Shown: positions 35,954 to 44,840, counted from the stretch's first letter. The stretch is DNA of 64,000 nucleotides from Paenibacillus dauci (GCF_000971985.1 NZ_LAQQ01000005.1:548979-612978); one strand, 5' to 3'. Program-made: numbers and translations. Notes: generated from the sequence alone by a model not told the origin.

Positions 35954-37546
35954 TCAAGAAGATTTGTGCTTTAGGAATTTGCGGAAAGTAAATACCATCT
36001 TCAGTTTTAACAAATCATTTGTCTTTTTGAAGTCCATCTGCAGCATGCTACCGATTTTGTCCATACGGTAAGTGACTGTGTTCCGATGTACATATAGCTG
36101 CCTTGCAGCTTCGTTGATCAGGCCGTCATTTTCTACAAAAGCTTCCAGTGTATTCATCAATACCTGATTGGGATCACCATCCCGGATCATTAGCGGCTCC
36201 AATACCTTGTGGCAGTATGTCTCCATAATCTGCTCCGGCACATGCTGGAACACATAGGCAAACTCCACTGTATGGAATTGCAGTGCCATATGCCCCATGC
36301 TGAACCGCTTGGCCAGCTTGCGTGTCTCTGTCGCTTCCTGATAAGCTTCCCGAAAAGAATCCGGCTTGAGCTTGATATTGCTGATCCAAAAGCGCGGACT
36401 GCCTCCACTGCTCGCCAGCCCCGCCATATCTTCGAACCGGTTCATGAGAAAGGCAGACAATTCCTCTCCATAATCTCTCTCTGACGGACAGGCGTAGATC
36501 GACAGAATTCCTTCTTCTACACGAAAATGCTGAGATGGAAATAATTGCATCAGCGGATTATACTGCAACTCCTGATGAATCTGTGCCAGTCGCTTCTCGG
36601 AGAAAAAGGCCTGTGGTTCCAATGTTGTCAGCACGCACTGATACGGCCCCGGAAACAGATTCACTCCCAGCCGCTCGGCACCCTGAACAAGATCAGTCAG
36701 CACAATGCGCCGACCAAGATATTCAGCTACCAGTGTACGCATTTTGTCCTGAATGCCTGGATTGATATGTTCCCGGTATGTAGTATCCATATGAAATGCC
36801 AGCACTTCCGCAGCCTGCTGAAACAATTCTTCTTCTTCTTTTAACTGAATGGCAGTATCGGTAAATACAAGCAGAAATCCATAATGCTCGTCCCGCTGCA
36901 TAATCGGCACCCGGTAACAACTGCCCTGATTCCATTTCACCCGGGTCAGTGCTACTTTCCATGGCCAGCCCTGCAGCAGTCCATCTTCTCTTCCTTCGCC
37001 ACTGTTATACAGTACATGTCCGCGCGAGCCGATAATAGCGACCGGATATTTCAGAATATTTTCTATCACAGCGAATACATTGACATTAGAATCCTGATGA
37101 AGCGCAAATTGCATCAGCTGCTTTTGCTTGGACAGCACCGACTGCAGCAGCTTGGTACTGCGCTCATGCTCTACCTGAAACAGTGCGTTCATCTGATCCG
37201 AAAAGGTAAATTCAAAAGGAAGCTCCAGCAGCGGAAATTGCAGCCGATCTGCTTCCTCGATAATCATCTGCGGGATCACATCCCAAAAGCGCCCCAATTT
37301 GACTCCCATACCTGCACATCCACGTTCATTCAGTTTGCGCATGAGCTTGATTGCTTCGTCCTGATTGTCTTTCATCAAAAAAGCGGTCGTGAACAGCATT
37401 TCTCCACTTTTTACCCAGTCGGCGATATCCGGTGCATCCATTACGTTCACCGACTTCATCAGTCGCGACGTTCCTCCGGCACCCGCAACCAGTCGCGCTT
37501 CCGAGAGAGGGTACACCGCTAACGCTTCTTTAACAGTCAATTGCAT
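35954..37546 (-). CDS. pucR: PucR family transcriptional regulator of purine catabolism
   Basis: 530 residues. N-terminal PucR ligand domain (residues about 5-125; KEALAVYPLSEARLVAGAGGTSRLMKSVNVMDAPDIADWVKSGE), a middle GGDEF-like region, and the C-terminal HTH_30 (LINEAARQLYVHRNTVTYRMDKIGSMLQMD). In B. subtilis PucR activates the puc genes under nitrogen limitation with allantoin-type inducers. It adjoins the catabolic operon, same strand, separated by a terminator. ATG at 37546 after GGGAGG with seven bases; an ATG at 37561 is too close to the site. Confidence 0.92.
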   Translation of the reverse strand: MQLTVKEALAVYPLSEARLVAGAGGTSRLMKSVNVMDAPDIADWVKSGEMLFTTAFLMKDNQDEAIKLMRKLNERGCAGMGVKLGRFWDVIPQMIIEEADRLQFPLLELPFEFTFSDQMNALFQVEHERSTKLLQSVLSKQKQLMQFALHQDSNVNVFAVIENILKYPVAIIGSRGHVLYNSGEGREDGLLQGWPWKVALTRVKWNQGSCYRVPIMQRDEHYGFLLVFTDTAIQLKEEEELFQQAAEVLAFHMDTTYREHINPGIQDKMRTLVAEYLGRRIVLTDLVQGAERLGVNLFPGPYQCVLTTLEPQAFFSEKRLAQIHQELQYNPLMQLFPSQHFRVEEGILSIYACPSERDYGEELSAFLMNRFEDMAGLASSGGSPRFWISNIKLKPDSFREAYQEATETRKLAKRFSMGHMALQFHTVEFAYVFQHVPEQIMETYCHKVLEPLMIRDGDPNQVLMNTLEAFVENDGLINEAARQLYVHRNTVTYRMDKIGSMLQMDFKKTNDLLKLKMVFTFRKFLKHKSS

Positions 37547-38001
37547 ACGAGTACCTCCCATTTAGTTGACATCATTTACTTATCCATAGATAAATCTCAC
37601 TTTTCCTTTGTGAATAGCTGCTTAAACTACTCATTTTCCGGCTAATACATTTGAATATTGTCAAGTATTATAACATAGAAGTCGGTAAGCATACTATATG
37701 GATAAATTATAAGTAAAGAGGTTTCTGCCTATAAGTGGAACTAATCCTCTTTTCCATACAAAAAGCCTTTTGCACAAGACAGCTGTTCTCTAACAAGAAC
37801 ACAGACTATCATCGCAAAAGGCTTTTATCCATTATTTATAATATTTCTTTTACCTGTATTATTTCTTTGTAGCTCTCAAAAATAAAACTTGGCTTCATGA
37901 TCCTATTTTTCATGCATAGGTACATTTGTTAGCTACCTGAACGCTTAACCAAACTCAATTGTCTATCTTTTTGGTGGTACTTAGCAAAAGAGACGCTTTA
38001 A
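37547..38001. other. Intergenic region upstream of pucR
   Basis: No gene seen. On the minus strand TGTTATAAT (37667-37675) is an extended -10 element that could drive pucR with a leader of about 120 bases. A strong terminator (37761-37826) insulates pucR from the GNAT gene upstream. Near 37870-37960 the sequence is featureless. Confidence 0.5.
37761..37826 (-). terminator. Long-loop terminator after the GNAT gene
   Basis: 13-base perfect arms AAAAGCCTTTTGC and its complement around a 40-base loop that contains a TGTTCT/AGAACA stem. T runs on both sides. Confidence 0.75.
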
Positions 38002-38457
38002 TCACTCTTCTGTCTCTTCCTCTTCGGCATGGAAAATACAGACGAATTGCTCGGAAGCTCCTTCTGCTCCAAAAGCATTCTCTCCCGTGCTCATTACGGA
38101 GAAACCGATATTCCGGTAAAATTCAGCACCTTCTGCATCCGCATCAGCCATCAGCATCGCTGGTTTTTCCATAGCCAGCAGCTTGAGTATAATACCGCGT
38201 CCATAGCCCAGTCCCCGTTCATCCGGAGCAATAGCCATATGACGTACTCGCAGGGCATCCGGCATTTCCTGATCCTGGGCACAACCGATCACGCCAATCC
38301 ACACGCCTTCTTCCAGGTATCCGTACAGCCGGAGCTCGGGTTCGGTACGATATTGTTCAATAACAGCGTTCAGTACATCCTCATCCGGAAACACAGCATA
38401 GGATAACAGCTCACGCAGTTCGGGTTCATCCAGACGTTTATTAATTAATTCCAGCAC
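38002..38457 (-). CDS. GNAT family N-acetyltransferase
   Basis: 151 residues; GTG start at 38457 after AGGAGG. Acetyl-CoA site RHMAIAPDERGLGYGRGIILKLL (motif A, R/QxxGxG/A) at about residues 70-95 and a C-terminal EGAEFYRNIGFSVMST. The substrate is unknown; the N-terminal half (YRTEPELRLYGYLEEGVWIGVIG) is of the kind that accepts small amines. 41 bases downstream of the methyltransferase gene, so the two may be co-transcribed. Confidence 0.88.
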   Translation of the reverse strand: MLELINKRLDEPELRELLSYAVFPDEDVLNAVIEQYRTEPELRLYGYLEEGVWIGVIGCAQDQEMPDALRVRHMAIAPDERGLGYGRGIILKLLAMEKPAMLMADADAEGAEFYRNIGFSVMSTGENAFGAEGASEQFVCIFHAEEEETEE

Positions 38458-38498
38458 AATAGTTCCTCCTGTTTGCTCATATCCACATCCTTACTATC

Positions 38499-39254
38499 TT
38501 ACTCCTCCAACTTAACCTGCTGCAACACATCCGGCTTAGATTCTTCCGGTTCCCGGCAAACAGCATAGGTCACCCAGTTACCGCGGAGTTCAATATCCTT
38601 GTCGTCCTTGTTTTCCTCGATGGCCTGAGCTACTGCCTTGCGTGCAAGAATATTCCATCCTGCATAGCTTTCATCCAGAATCTCCAGCAGACGTTCCGTA
38701 CTCAGATTAAGCTCAATATTGCCTTCTTCGACTTTATCCGTCTCCTGCTCGACCTGCTGCACCGAAGACGTCATCGAAATAAAGTGAATTCCGCCCATTC
38801 GTGTCCCTGCCTGCATATGCTCCAGTACCCGCCGGAATGACTCTTCCGAAGACAGATGCTCCAGACAGCCTGTTGCAATAATATAATCATAGCTGTCCTT
38901 CTCAATAGAATAATTCTCTACATCATGGGTAATGGCCTGAATCCGGTCTTCTACCTCATACTTGGCAGCATACTGCTTCAGCTGATCGATCGCATCTTCC
39001 AGCAGATCCACCCCGGTTACCTGCCCGCCCTGCGTAAGCTGCTGGGCTACCGGTATTGCATGCCTTCCTACTCCACAGGCCAGATCAAGCACATGAGGGG
39101 CAGGAGTATATTTAAGCAGACGCTCCAGCAGCTCCATAACGAGCGGGGTAGGCTGGGATATCCAGCTGCCAGATTCGAACAGCTCATTTTCCTTGTAAAA
39201 TTGTTCATGGTATTTAGCTTCTGATTCTCTTGCTGTATCAAATGATGCACACAT
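38499..39254 (-). CDS. Class I SAM-dependent methyltransferase
   Basis: 251 residues. Motif I VLDLACGVGRHAIPVA at about residues 53-68, motif II Asp in VTGVDLLEDA, and motif IV DYIIATGCLEHL. The layout (ESGSWISQPTPLVMELLERL...) is TehB/UbiE-like. Substrate not predictable; small-molecule or tellurite-type methylation are both possible. ATG at 39254 after GGAGTG. Confidence 0.85.
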   Translation of the reverse strand: MCASFDTARESEAKYHEQFYKENELFESGSWISQPTPLVMELLERLLKYTPAPHVLDLACGVGRHAIPVAQQLTQGGQVTGVDLLEDAIDQLKQYAAKYEVEDRIQAITHDVENYSIEKDSYDYIIATGCLEHLSSEESFRRVLEHMQAGTRMGGIHFISMTSSVQQVEQETDKVEEGNIELNLSTERLLEILDESYAGWNILARKAVAQAIEENKDDKDIELRGNWVTYAVCREPEESKPDVLQQVKLEE

Positions 39255-39504
39255 AATCTATCACTCCTGTTTTCCTCTAATTTGATCCTGCAGGTAAACG
39301 GACAGCACAGTATATTCTCCTGCAATGAACACCCGTTCCATTTACTTAAGTACCATTACCCACAACGAAGGATTTTCCTACATAGTGATAGTCATATGGC
39401 CCGTTGTTGATGCTGAATCTATAGATATCCCCGTCTATATAGAAGAAAAATATTCAGTTGCTATATTAGTATTTCTCGATCCTACTAATTTGCCTATACC
39501 AAAA

Positions 39505-39536
39505 AGAGTCTGTATGCATTATGCATAACAGACTCT
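39505..39536 (-). terminator. Terminator after the B12/histidine kinase operon
   Basis: AGAGTCTGT (39505-39513) pairs with ACAGACTCT (39528-39536), loop ATGCATTATGCATA. On the minus strand TTTTT follows. Confidence 0.8.
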
Positions 39537-39561
39537 ACTTTATATGATCAGTATGGACATC

Positions 39562-41301
39562 TTAATTCACCAGCTGCTCCAGCTCTTGCTTTGCCTTTTC
39601 GTAAGCAGGGAACAAAGCCTCAACCATCTCTGGTATCTCCTGGATATCTTGCTGACGGGATCTTTTCTCAATTTCGGATAGCAGCTGAGACAGATGGTTA
39701 ATACCAATACTGAGGCTGCCTGATTTCAGTTCATGTGCTGCATCTGCGAGTGCTTCGGCGTCACCTGCTGCAGCAAGCGTGCGCAGCCGTTCCAGCTTCT
39801 TTGGCGTCTCGCTCTGATACATCTCAATCAATGTACGCAGTACTTCCGGATCTCCGGCTTCATTCAATTCTATAATTTCCTGAATCACACTCATATCCAG
39901 GATCTTCTCCGTAACCGTGACAGGCAGCCATTTATGCATAATACGGGTCAGGCTGTCCAGATTCACCGGTTTGGTTAGAATATCATCCATGCCTACATCC
40001 AGACAGCGCTGCCGATCTTCCTGGCTGGTGTTGGCTGTGAGAGCAATAATCGGAATGGCAACCCGCATCTCGGCTGCTTCCAATTCGCGTATTTTACGTG
40101 TCGCCTGAAATCCATCCATCACTGGCATCCGATTGTCCATTAGCACCATCAGATAATTATGACTGAGATAAATGGACACTGCTTCCTGTCCATTACTCGC
40201 TGTATGCACATTCGTAATTCCCATCTTCTTCAGCTGAAGCTGAATAACCTGGCTGTTAATCGGGTTATCTTCTACAATAAGAATCGGTTTTTCAATCTGT
40301 CCGATAGCCAAAGGTGGCATTGCAGATTCTTCCTGGCGGCCTGGCTGTTCGGTTCTTGTTGGTCGTGTTTGAACCAGCAGTTCGGCTTCTTTCGGACTTT
40401 TCTTAAGCGGAATATCAAACCAGAACGTAGAACCTTTGCCTTTATCGCTTTTCAAATCAATTGTTCCTTCCATTAACTCTACCAATGACTTACAAATGGA
40501 GAGTCCCAGCCCGGTTCCTTCCACATCCTGCTGCTCCGGCCGATCTGCCTGTGCATAGGGCTGGAATAGATTCTTTTGATGATCCGGTGCAATACCGATG
40601 CCTGTATCAGACACCTCAATGTGGAGGGCTTGTGAATTTGCACTATTTTCTTTCAATTGTATGCTAATTTCAATTTTGCCGTTTTTGGTAAATTTATTCG
40701 CATTGCTGAGCAGATTTAGCAGAATCTGACGAATTCTTCCGCCATCTCCGATCAGATCACTTTCGACCCGATAATCGATAAATGCAGAGATTGTATTCTC
40801 GTTCTCTCTTACCTTTGGTTCGATCAGACGAATAATATGATCGAGTAACAGACGCATATTAACCGTACTCTCCTGCAATTGCATTTTACCAGCTTCCATT
40901 TTGGACAGATCCAACATATTATTGATCATCCCCAGCAGAAGTTCGGCCGACTCCTGAATGAGCATAACCGAGCGCTTATGTTCATCGGACAAATCCGAAG
41001 ATAGCAGAATATCTGCCATACCGATCACACCGTTCATCGGTGTACGTATCTCATGCGTCATAATTGCCAGAAAGCGGGCCCGTGCATGATTGGCATGCAC
41101 CGCTTCTTCCCGCGCTGCTGTTAGCTCGGCATTGCTTTTGGCCAATAGACGCTGCAGATTGACCAATTCACTGTTCATCGACGAGAATTCAGACAAAATC
41201 CGTTCTTCCTGGTGTTTGCTATTGATAATCTGGTGGGAAAGATCTTCAATCGTTTTGCGCAAAACCATGATTTCATGCTCTGCATTTGACATTGTATTCA
41301 T
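39562..41301 (-). CDS. Soluble hybrid histidine kinase (HisKA-HATPase-REC-HPt)
   Basis: 579 residues with no membrane segment. An N-terminal coiled coil (about 5-70) leads into HisKA with phospho-His H83 (IMTHEIRTPMNG), an HATPase domain (N box LLSNANKF at about 197, DTGIGI 232, GTGLGL 262), a receiver (D345 in VEDN, phospho-acceptor D389 in LMDNRMP, K444) and an HPt domain with H523 (AHELKSGS). A complete phosphorelay in one protein except the final output regulator, which is not adjacent. It lacks any sensor domain of its own; the B12-binding protein encoded 30 bases upstream is the obvious candidate input. Confidence 0.9.
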   Translation of the reverse strand: MNTMSNAEHEIMVLRKTIEDLSHQIINSKHQEERILSEFSSMNSELVNLQRLLAKSNAELTAAREEAVHANHARARFLAIMTHEIRTPMNGVIGMADILLSSDLSDEHKRSVMLIQESAELLLGMINNMLDLSKMEAGKMQLQESTVNMRLLLDHIIRLIEPKVRENENTISAFIDYRVESDLIGDGGRIRQILLNLLSNANKFTKNGKIEISIQLKENSANSQALHIEVSDTGIGIAPDHQKNLFQPYAQADRPEQQDVEGTGLGLSICKSLVELMEGTIDLKSDKGKGSTFWFDIPLKKSPKEAELLVQTRPTRTEQPGRQEESAMPPLAIGQIEKPILIVEDNPINSQVIQLQLKKMGITNVHTASNGQEAVSIYLSHNYLMVLMDNRMPVMDGFQATRKIRELEAAEMRVAIPIIALTANTSQEDRQRCLDVGMDDILTKPVNLDSLTRIMHKWLPVTVTEKILDMSVIQEIIELNEAGDPEVLRTLIEMYQSETPKKLERLRTLAAAGDAEALADAAHELKSGSLSIGINHLSQLLSEIEKRSRQQDIQEIPEMVEALFPAYEKAKQELEQLVN

Positions 41302-41331
41302 CTTCCCTTCCCTCTATTCCGGCTGATCCGG

Positions 41332-42411
41332 TTATCCGAGTTCTGCCACAGGTACCAGAATATCAGCCAATTGAATCGCTTTATTCGCATCCGGAGCATA
41401 ACCATCTGCTCCCACCAGTTTCCAGAGACCCTGATCTATATTAAAAGGCAGCCCTCCGACAATAATCTTGATATGCGCTGTCTTCTCGGAAGCCCGAATC
41501 TTCTCAATCAGCTCGTGAACGAGATGAACATGAAATGTCATCGTTACCGAAATGGCTACCATATCCGCCTTATAATCTGCTATGGATTGAATCAGACTGT
41601 GATCGGGAACATTGGCTCCCAGATAATACGTATCCCAACCGTCCATTTCAAAAAAGTCGGTCAGCATCCGAATACCAATCTCATGCTGCTCTGTGCCGAC
41701 ACAGGCGGACACCAGACGACGAGGTCTGCCGGAACCACTTGCTTGCAGCCAGTATGGATACAGTCTGGAGATGATACTCTGTGTAGCTGCTGTACAGTAA
41801 TGTTCCTGTGCAACATTTATCCGGCTAATCTGCCATAACCGTCCGATTTCATATTGTGATTTTTGAAAAATATGAATATAAATATCTTTTATGGATATTC
41901 CTTGATCGAGCAGAGTGATAATAAGTGTATACGCTTGTTTGCGGTCTGCTTGCAGCAGATATTCCAGATACTCTCCCGCTTCTGCTCCGAGAGTGGAATT
42001 GACCATGATATAAGATTGTTGAAGTTCTGCTGTCTTCACATGGTCAATGCCCATATCCAGATAATCCACTACCCGGGGCTTGTCATGATGTTCGAAATGC
42101 TCCAACAGCACCTTTTTAATCGCAACCAGGTTAACGATCAGATCTTCTTCGGTCACCCGGTAACCGCTTAAAAGTAATTTGAGCCAAGAGATATAGTTTA
42201 TGAACAACGCAGGGCTCTTCATAAGTACGCTTTCGGCTAAATAACTCAAGCTATACAATGAATCCTGTTTTGTTCGCTCTCTACCCTTGGCTCCAAAACG
42301 CTGGTACAGATCTGGCTGCTTCAGGTACTGCATATGTGTCACCTGTTCTGCAAGCCGGTCTGCTTCTATAATTAATTGTTGTCCTGCTGTTTCTTTTTCC
42401 TGTAAGGCCAT
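41332..42411 (-). CDS. Cobalamin-binding sensory protein with CarH-type W-x9-EH motif
   Basis: 359 residues. The N-terminal ~140 residues are helical and unassigned. Residues about 145-220 form a B12 cap helical bundle containing W193, nine residues, then E203-H204, the pattern of light-sensing AdoCbl domains (CarH, LitR). The Rossmann cobalamin domain follows, with H243 in EQHEIG as the probable lower axial ligand (ExHxxG in place of the usual DxHxxG), SVTMTFH and VGGLPFN. It has no MerR DNA-binding domain. ATG at 42411 after AGGAGG. Lies between an ABM monooxygenase and the hybrid kinase, all on one strand with gaps of 34 and 30 bases. Confidence 0.85.
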   Translation of the reverse strand: MALQEKETAGQQLIIEADRLAEQVTHMQYLKQPDLYQRFGAKGRERTKQDSLYSLSYLAESVLMKSPALFINYISWLKLLLSGYRVTEEDLIVNLVAIKKVLLEHFEHHDKPRVVDYLDMGIDHVKTAELQQSYIMVNSTLGAEAGEYLEYLLQADRKQAYTLIITLLDQGISIKDIYIHIFQKSQYEIGRLWQISRINVAQEHYCTAATQSIISRLYPYWLQASGSGRPRRLVSACVGTEQHEIGIRMLTDFFEMDGWDTYYLGANVPDHSLIQSIADYKADMVAISVTMTFHVHLVHELIEKIRASEKTAHIKIIVGGLPFNIDQGLWKLVGADGYAPDANKAIQLADILVPVAELG

Positions 42412-42445
42412 CTGCGGACACCTCCTGACTTGTCAGTGAAGAGGA

Positions 42446-42751
42446 CTACTCCGCACGTACCAGATAACGTCTGACAGAAGGCTTGATATCTGTTAATTCC
42501 TGATCCGGATAATTGCTTTCCAGTTCATGTATACGCTTGAAATCGGAACCCTGTACCCAGGTCATATAACTTTCTTTGGTATCCCAGGACATGTGAACGA
42601 TCAATTCACCCGGTGTAGTCTCACTCTGAAGAAGTTGAAAAGATACAAATCCCGGCTGCCGATCCACTGACCTGCTGCGGTTACGGTAAACCTCCACCAG
42701 CTCTTCGGCTTTGTGTTCCGGCACCTGGACAATGGATTGCACAATATACAC
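42446..42751 (-). CDS. ABM-domain monooxygenase, HmoA/IsdG-like
   Basis: 101 residues; GTG start at 42751 after GGGGGAG. Antibiotic-biosynthesis-monooxygenase fold: IVQSIVQVPEHKAEELVEVYRNRSRSVDRQPGFVSFQLLQSE, then HMSWDTKESYMTWVQGSDFKRIH. This is the dimeric ferredoxin-like fold of heme-degrading and quinone-forming oxygenases; the conserved Asn, Trp and His of IsdG cannot all be placed, so heme breakdown is uncertain. First gene of the three-gene unit with the B12 protein and histidine kinase. Confidence 0.8.
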   Translation of the reverse strand: MYIVQSIVQVPEHKAEELVEVYRNRSRSVDRQPGFVSFQLLQSETTPGELIVHMSWDTKESYMTWVQGSDFKRIHELESNYPDQELTDIKPSVRRYLVRAE

Positions 42752-43099
42752 GAAATGATCTCCCCCAAGCGAATTACGAGCTTATACCATATTAATAGGC
42801 TCGTCAAGTTAAATGCCTGCAACTGCGTTGGTCCCTATTTAGTAGTCATTAGTGAAATTTTCCCATAGATTGCGTAATTAAGCAAGTTCCGATACAACCA
42901 ATTTAGCTACGTCTGCTAACTGCCTGTCCTATATAAACGGTCCAAAACACCCTGTATACCGGGGATTTATAAGTGATTGCTAACTATAAACAAAAAAACA
43001 CAGCAGCAAGCGCATACTGTGTTAAAATGTAATTCTTTTGTTTTCTTACTTATATAGTAGTTTGCCGGAACTTTCGAAGTTTCTTTGCATCCAAAAATA
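42752..43099. other. Intergenic region upstream of the B12 operon
   Basis: No gene seen. On the minus strand TTGACG with TAAGCT 17 bases later (near 42783-42811) is a weak promoter for the three-gene unit. The right end holds the terminator of the flavin monooxygenase gene. The stretch 42830-42990 is unexplained and shows no repeat. Confidence 0.45.
42992..43023 (-). terminator. Terminator after the flavin monooxygenase gene
   Basis: AACACAG (42997-43003) pairs with CTGTGTT (43017-43023). On the minus strand TTTTTTTG follows the stem. Confidence 0.75.
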
Positions 43100-44275
43100 C
43101 TAATTCGTAGAGTTCTCTTGCTCCTGATAACCATTCATCACTTCATACAAGCGTTCTGCTGCACGATCATCAAAGCACAGCTTCAGATTATTATCCGATT
43201 CCCTGGCAAGCACAGCAGAGTAAGCATACATGGTATGTTCATACTCTTGTACCGCTTTGTCCATATCTTTGTGACGAGTGATGGACAAAGCCAGTTCCAT
43301 TGCATCCCGTAAAGCCATATTTACTCCTTCTCCTGCAAAAGGAGACATCAAATGCGCAGCATCACCAATCAATGTAACACCAGTGCGCGATTCCCACACC
43401 AGACCAACAGGTAGCATATAGATTCTTCGAGGCAGAATTTCTCCATCCGCAGAACGAATATACTGCTGAAGTTCTATACTCCAGTCTTTAAAATAAGCAA
43501 GCAGCTGCTGCTTCGCCTGTTGAGGCTGATCGAATGTTATACCTGAATGGTCCAACCACTCTTTTTCTACACGAAAACTGAGATATACCCGTATACGTCC
43601 ATCCCCATTCAATTGGGCAATGATTCCACGATGATCTCCCAATGCAAATAATTTGCCCTGCCGATTAAAGGCTGCAATCTCCGGGTGTTGATGTACAGCA
43701 TCGTTCAACCAGATTTCGATCATACTAATACCGCTGTACTTCGGCTGTGCATCTGTTAATAAAGAGCGGATATGGGAGAACGCCCCGTCTGCTCCTACGA
43801 CCAGATCGGCATTTGCTTTCTTGCCATTTTCAAATTCCAATTCCCAGGTGCGGTCTTCCAGTGAGACCGTCTGAACCAGTCGATATCCCCATTGAATCGT
43901 ATCTGGTGGTAGTGCATCCAGCAGCAGACGGCATAACGCTTCACGATCGATCTCCGGGCGGGTACCTGGATGATCGGGATCAGCGATTTCATCTAAATAG
44001 ATATGTCCCTTTTTATCCAGTAGACGGAAGTCTTCACCTTCATAACGTGCCAATGCCTGAAATTGCTCATATAATCCAGCTTCCTGCAACGCTCGCTGAC
44101 CAGAGTCATGATGGATATCAAGTGATCCACCCTGCTGACGGGCTGACAAAGATAATTCACGCTCATAAATAACCGAAGAAATCCCATGACGCTGAAGAAT
44201 AAGAGACAGCATCATTCCACCAGGTCCTGCTCCAATAATTGCTACCCGCTTGTCAGACCAATAAGATGTACCCAT
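43100..44275 (-). CDS. FAD-dependent monooxygenase, TetX-like
   Basis: 391 residues. FAD-binding GxGxxG in RVAIIGAGPGGMMLSLILQRHGISSVIYERE, GGSLDIHHDSGQRALQEAGLYEQF as in TetX-type enzymes, DG motif ADLVVGADGAFSHIR, and GD motif VTLIGDAAHLMSPFAGEGVNMAL. A soluble NAD(P)H- and FAD-dependent aromatic hydroxylase. TetX itself inactivates tetracyclines, but many relatives act on other substrates, so resistance is not established. It is the second gene of a marR-monooxygenase pair (51-base gap) controlled by paired MarR boxes. Confidence 0.87.
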   Translation of the reverse strand: MGTSYWSDKRVAIIGAGPGGMMLSLILQRHGISSVIYERELSLSARQQGGSLDIHHDSGQRALQEAGLYEQFQALARYEGEDFRLLDKKGHIYLDEIADPDHPGTRPEIDREALCRLLLDALPPDTIQWGYRLVQTVSLEDRTWELEFENGKKANADLVVGADGAFSHIRSLLTDAQPKYSGISMIEIWLNDAVHQHPEIAAFNRQGKLFALGDHRGIIAQLNGDGRIRVYLSFRVEKEWLDHSGITFDQPQQAKQQLLAYFKDWSIELQQYIRSADGEILPRRIYMLPVGLVWESRTGVTLIGDAAHLMSPFAGEGVNMALRDAMELALSITRHKDMDKAVQEYEHTMYAYSAVLARESDNNLKLCFDDRAAERLYEVMNGYQEQENSTN

Positions 44276-44326
44276 TTGTTTACCTCTTTTCTGAATATAA
44301 TAAAAGGGAGATCATAATAAACCTGT

Positions 44327-44758
44327 CTACATATTTTGATTGAGCTTGGTTAATATTTTACGCAGCATTACTGCTTCCTCTTCGCTTAGCGCCTGGGTAA
44401 TACTCCGCTCAACTTCCAAAAACATTTCCATGAATTCTTCGTATAATTGCGCAACATGAGGCATTACATATAGCTGTTTTTGACGTTCATTATGCTCAGG
44501 TATAACTCTTCTGATATACCCTTTTTTCTCCAGTCCCTGCAGCATACTGGTAATGCTGGCTCCTCTACGATTGAATTGCTCTGCCAGATCCTTTTGAATT
44601 ACACCTTTATCCTGATGTTCGTAGATATATCCCAGGATCTGACCTTGCTGTGCATTCAAGCCCAGCTCCATCAGTTTTAGATCTGCTGTATGTTTCAGTT
44701 TTGTACCAATCTCACGGAACAGATCGGTATACGGGGTCGTTCGAATTTCTTCTTTCAT
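44327..44758 (-). CDS. MarR family regulator of the flavin monooxygenase
   Basis: 143 residues, ATG after AAAGGAG. Winged helix: LNAQQGQILGYIYEHQDKGVIQKDLAEQFNRRGASITSMLQGLEKKGYIRRVIPEHNERQKQLYVM (residues about 35-100). It precedes the TetX-like gene and two inverted repeats lie just upstream of it, so auto-repression with release by an aromatic or antibiotic ligand is likely. Confidence 0.9.
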   Translation of the reverse strand: MKEEIRTTPYTDLFREIGTKLKHTADLKLMELGLNAQQGQILGYIYEHQDKGVIQKDLAEQFNRRGASITSMLQGLEKKGYIRRVIPEHNERQKQLYVMPHVAQLYEEFMEMFLEVERSITQALSEEEAVMLRKILTKLNQNM

Positions 44759-44778
44759 AATCCTATACTCCTTTCCAA

Positions 44779-44798
44779 ATAGTTAGATTTCTAATTGT
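44779..44798. promoter_or_regulatory. MarR operator, proximal copy
   Basis: ATAGTTAGA (44779-44787), two bases, TCTAATTGT (44790-44798). It is a degenerate copy of the perfect site at 44811-44830, with centres 32 bases apart (about three helical turns). Confidence 0.7.
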
Positions 44799-44810
44799 TT
44801 TATTATAATA

Positions 44811-44830
44811 ACAGTTAGAACTCTAACTGT
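44811..44830. promoter_or_regulatory. MarR operator, distal perfect copy
   Basis: ACAGTTAGA (44811-44819), two bases, TCTAACTGT (44822-44830): perfect nine-base inverted repeat. A minus-strand TATAAT lies between the two operators (forward ATTATA near 44802), so bound repressor would cover the promoter. Confidence 0.78.
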
Positions 44831-44840
44831 AAAGCCAATA

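Noticed and set aside
43100..44275. Flavin monooxygenase as the missing urate hydroxylase (HpxO) of the purine cluster
   Set aside because: It sits in its own MarR-controlled operon and has the TetX-type GGSLDIHHDSGQ signature. Nothing ties it to purine genes.
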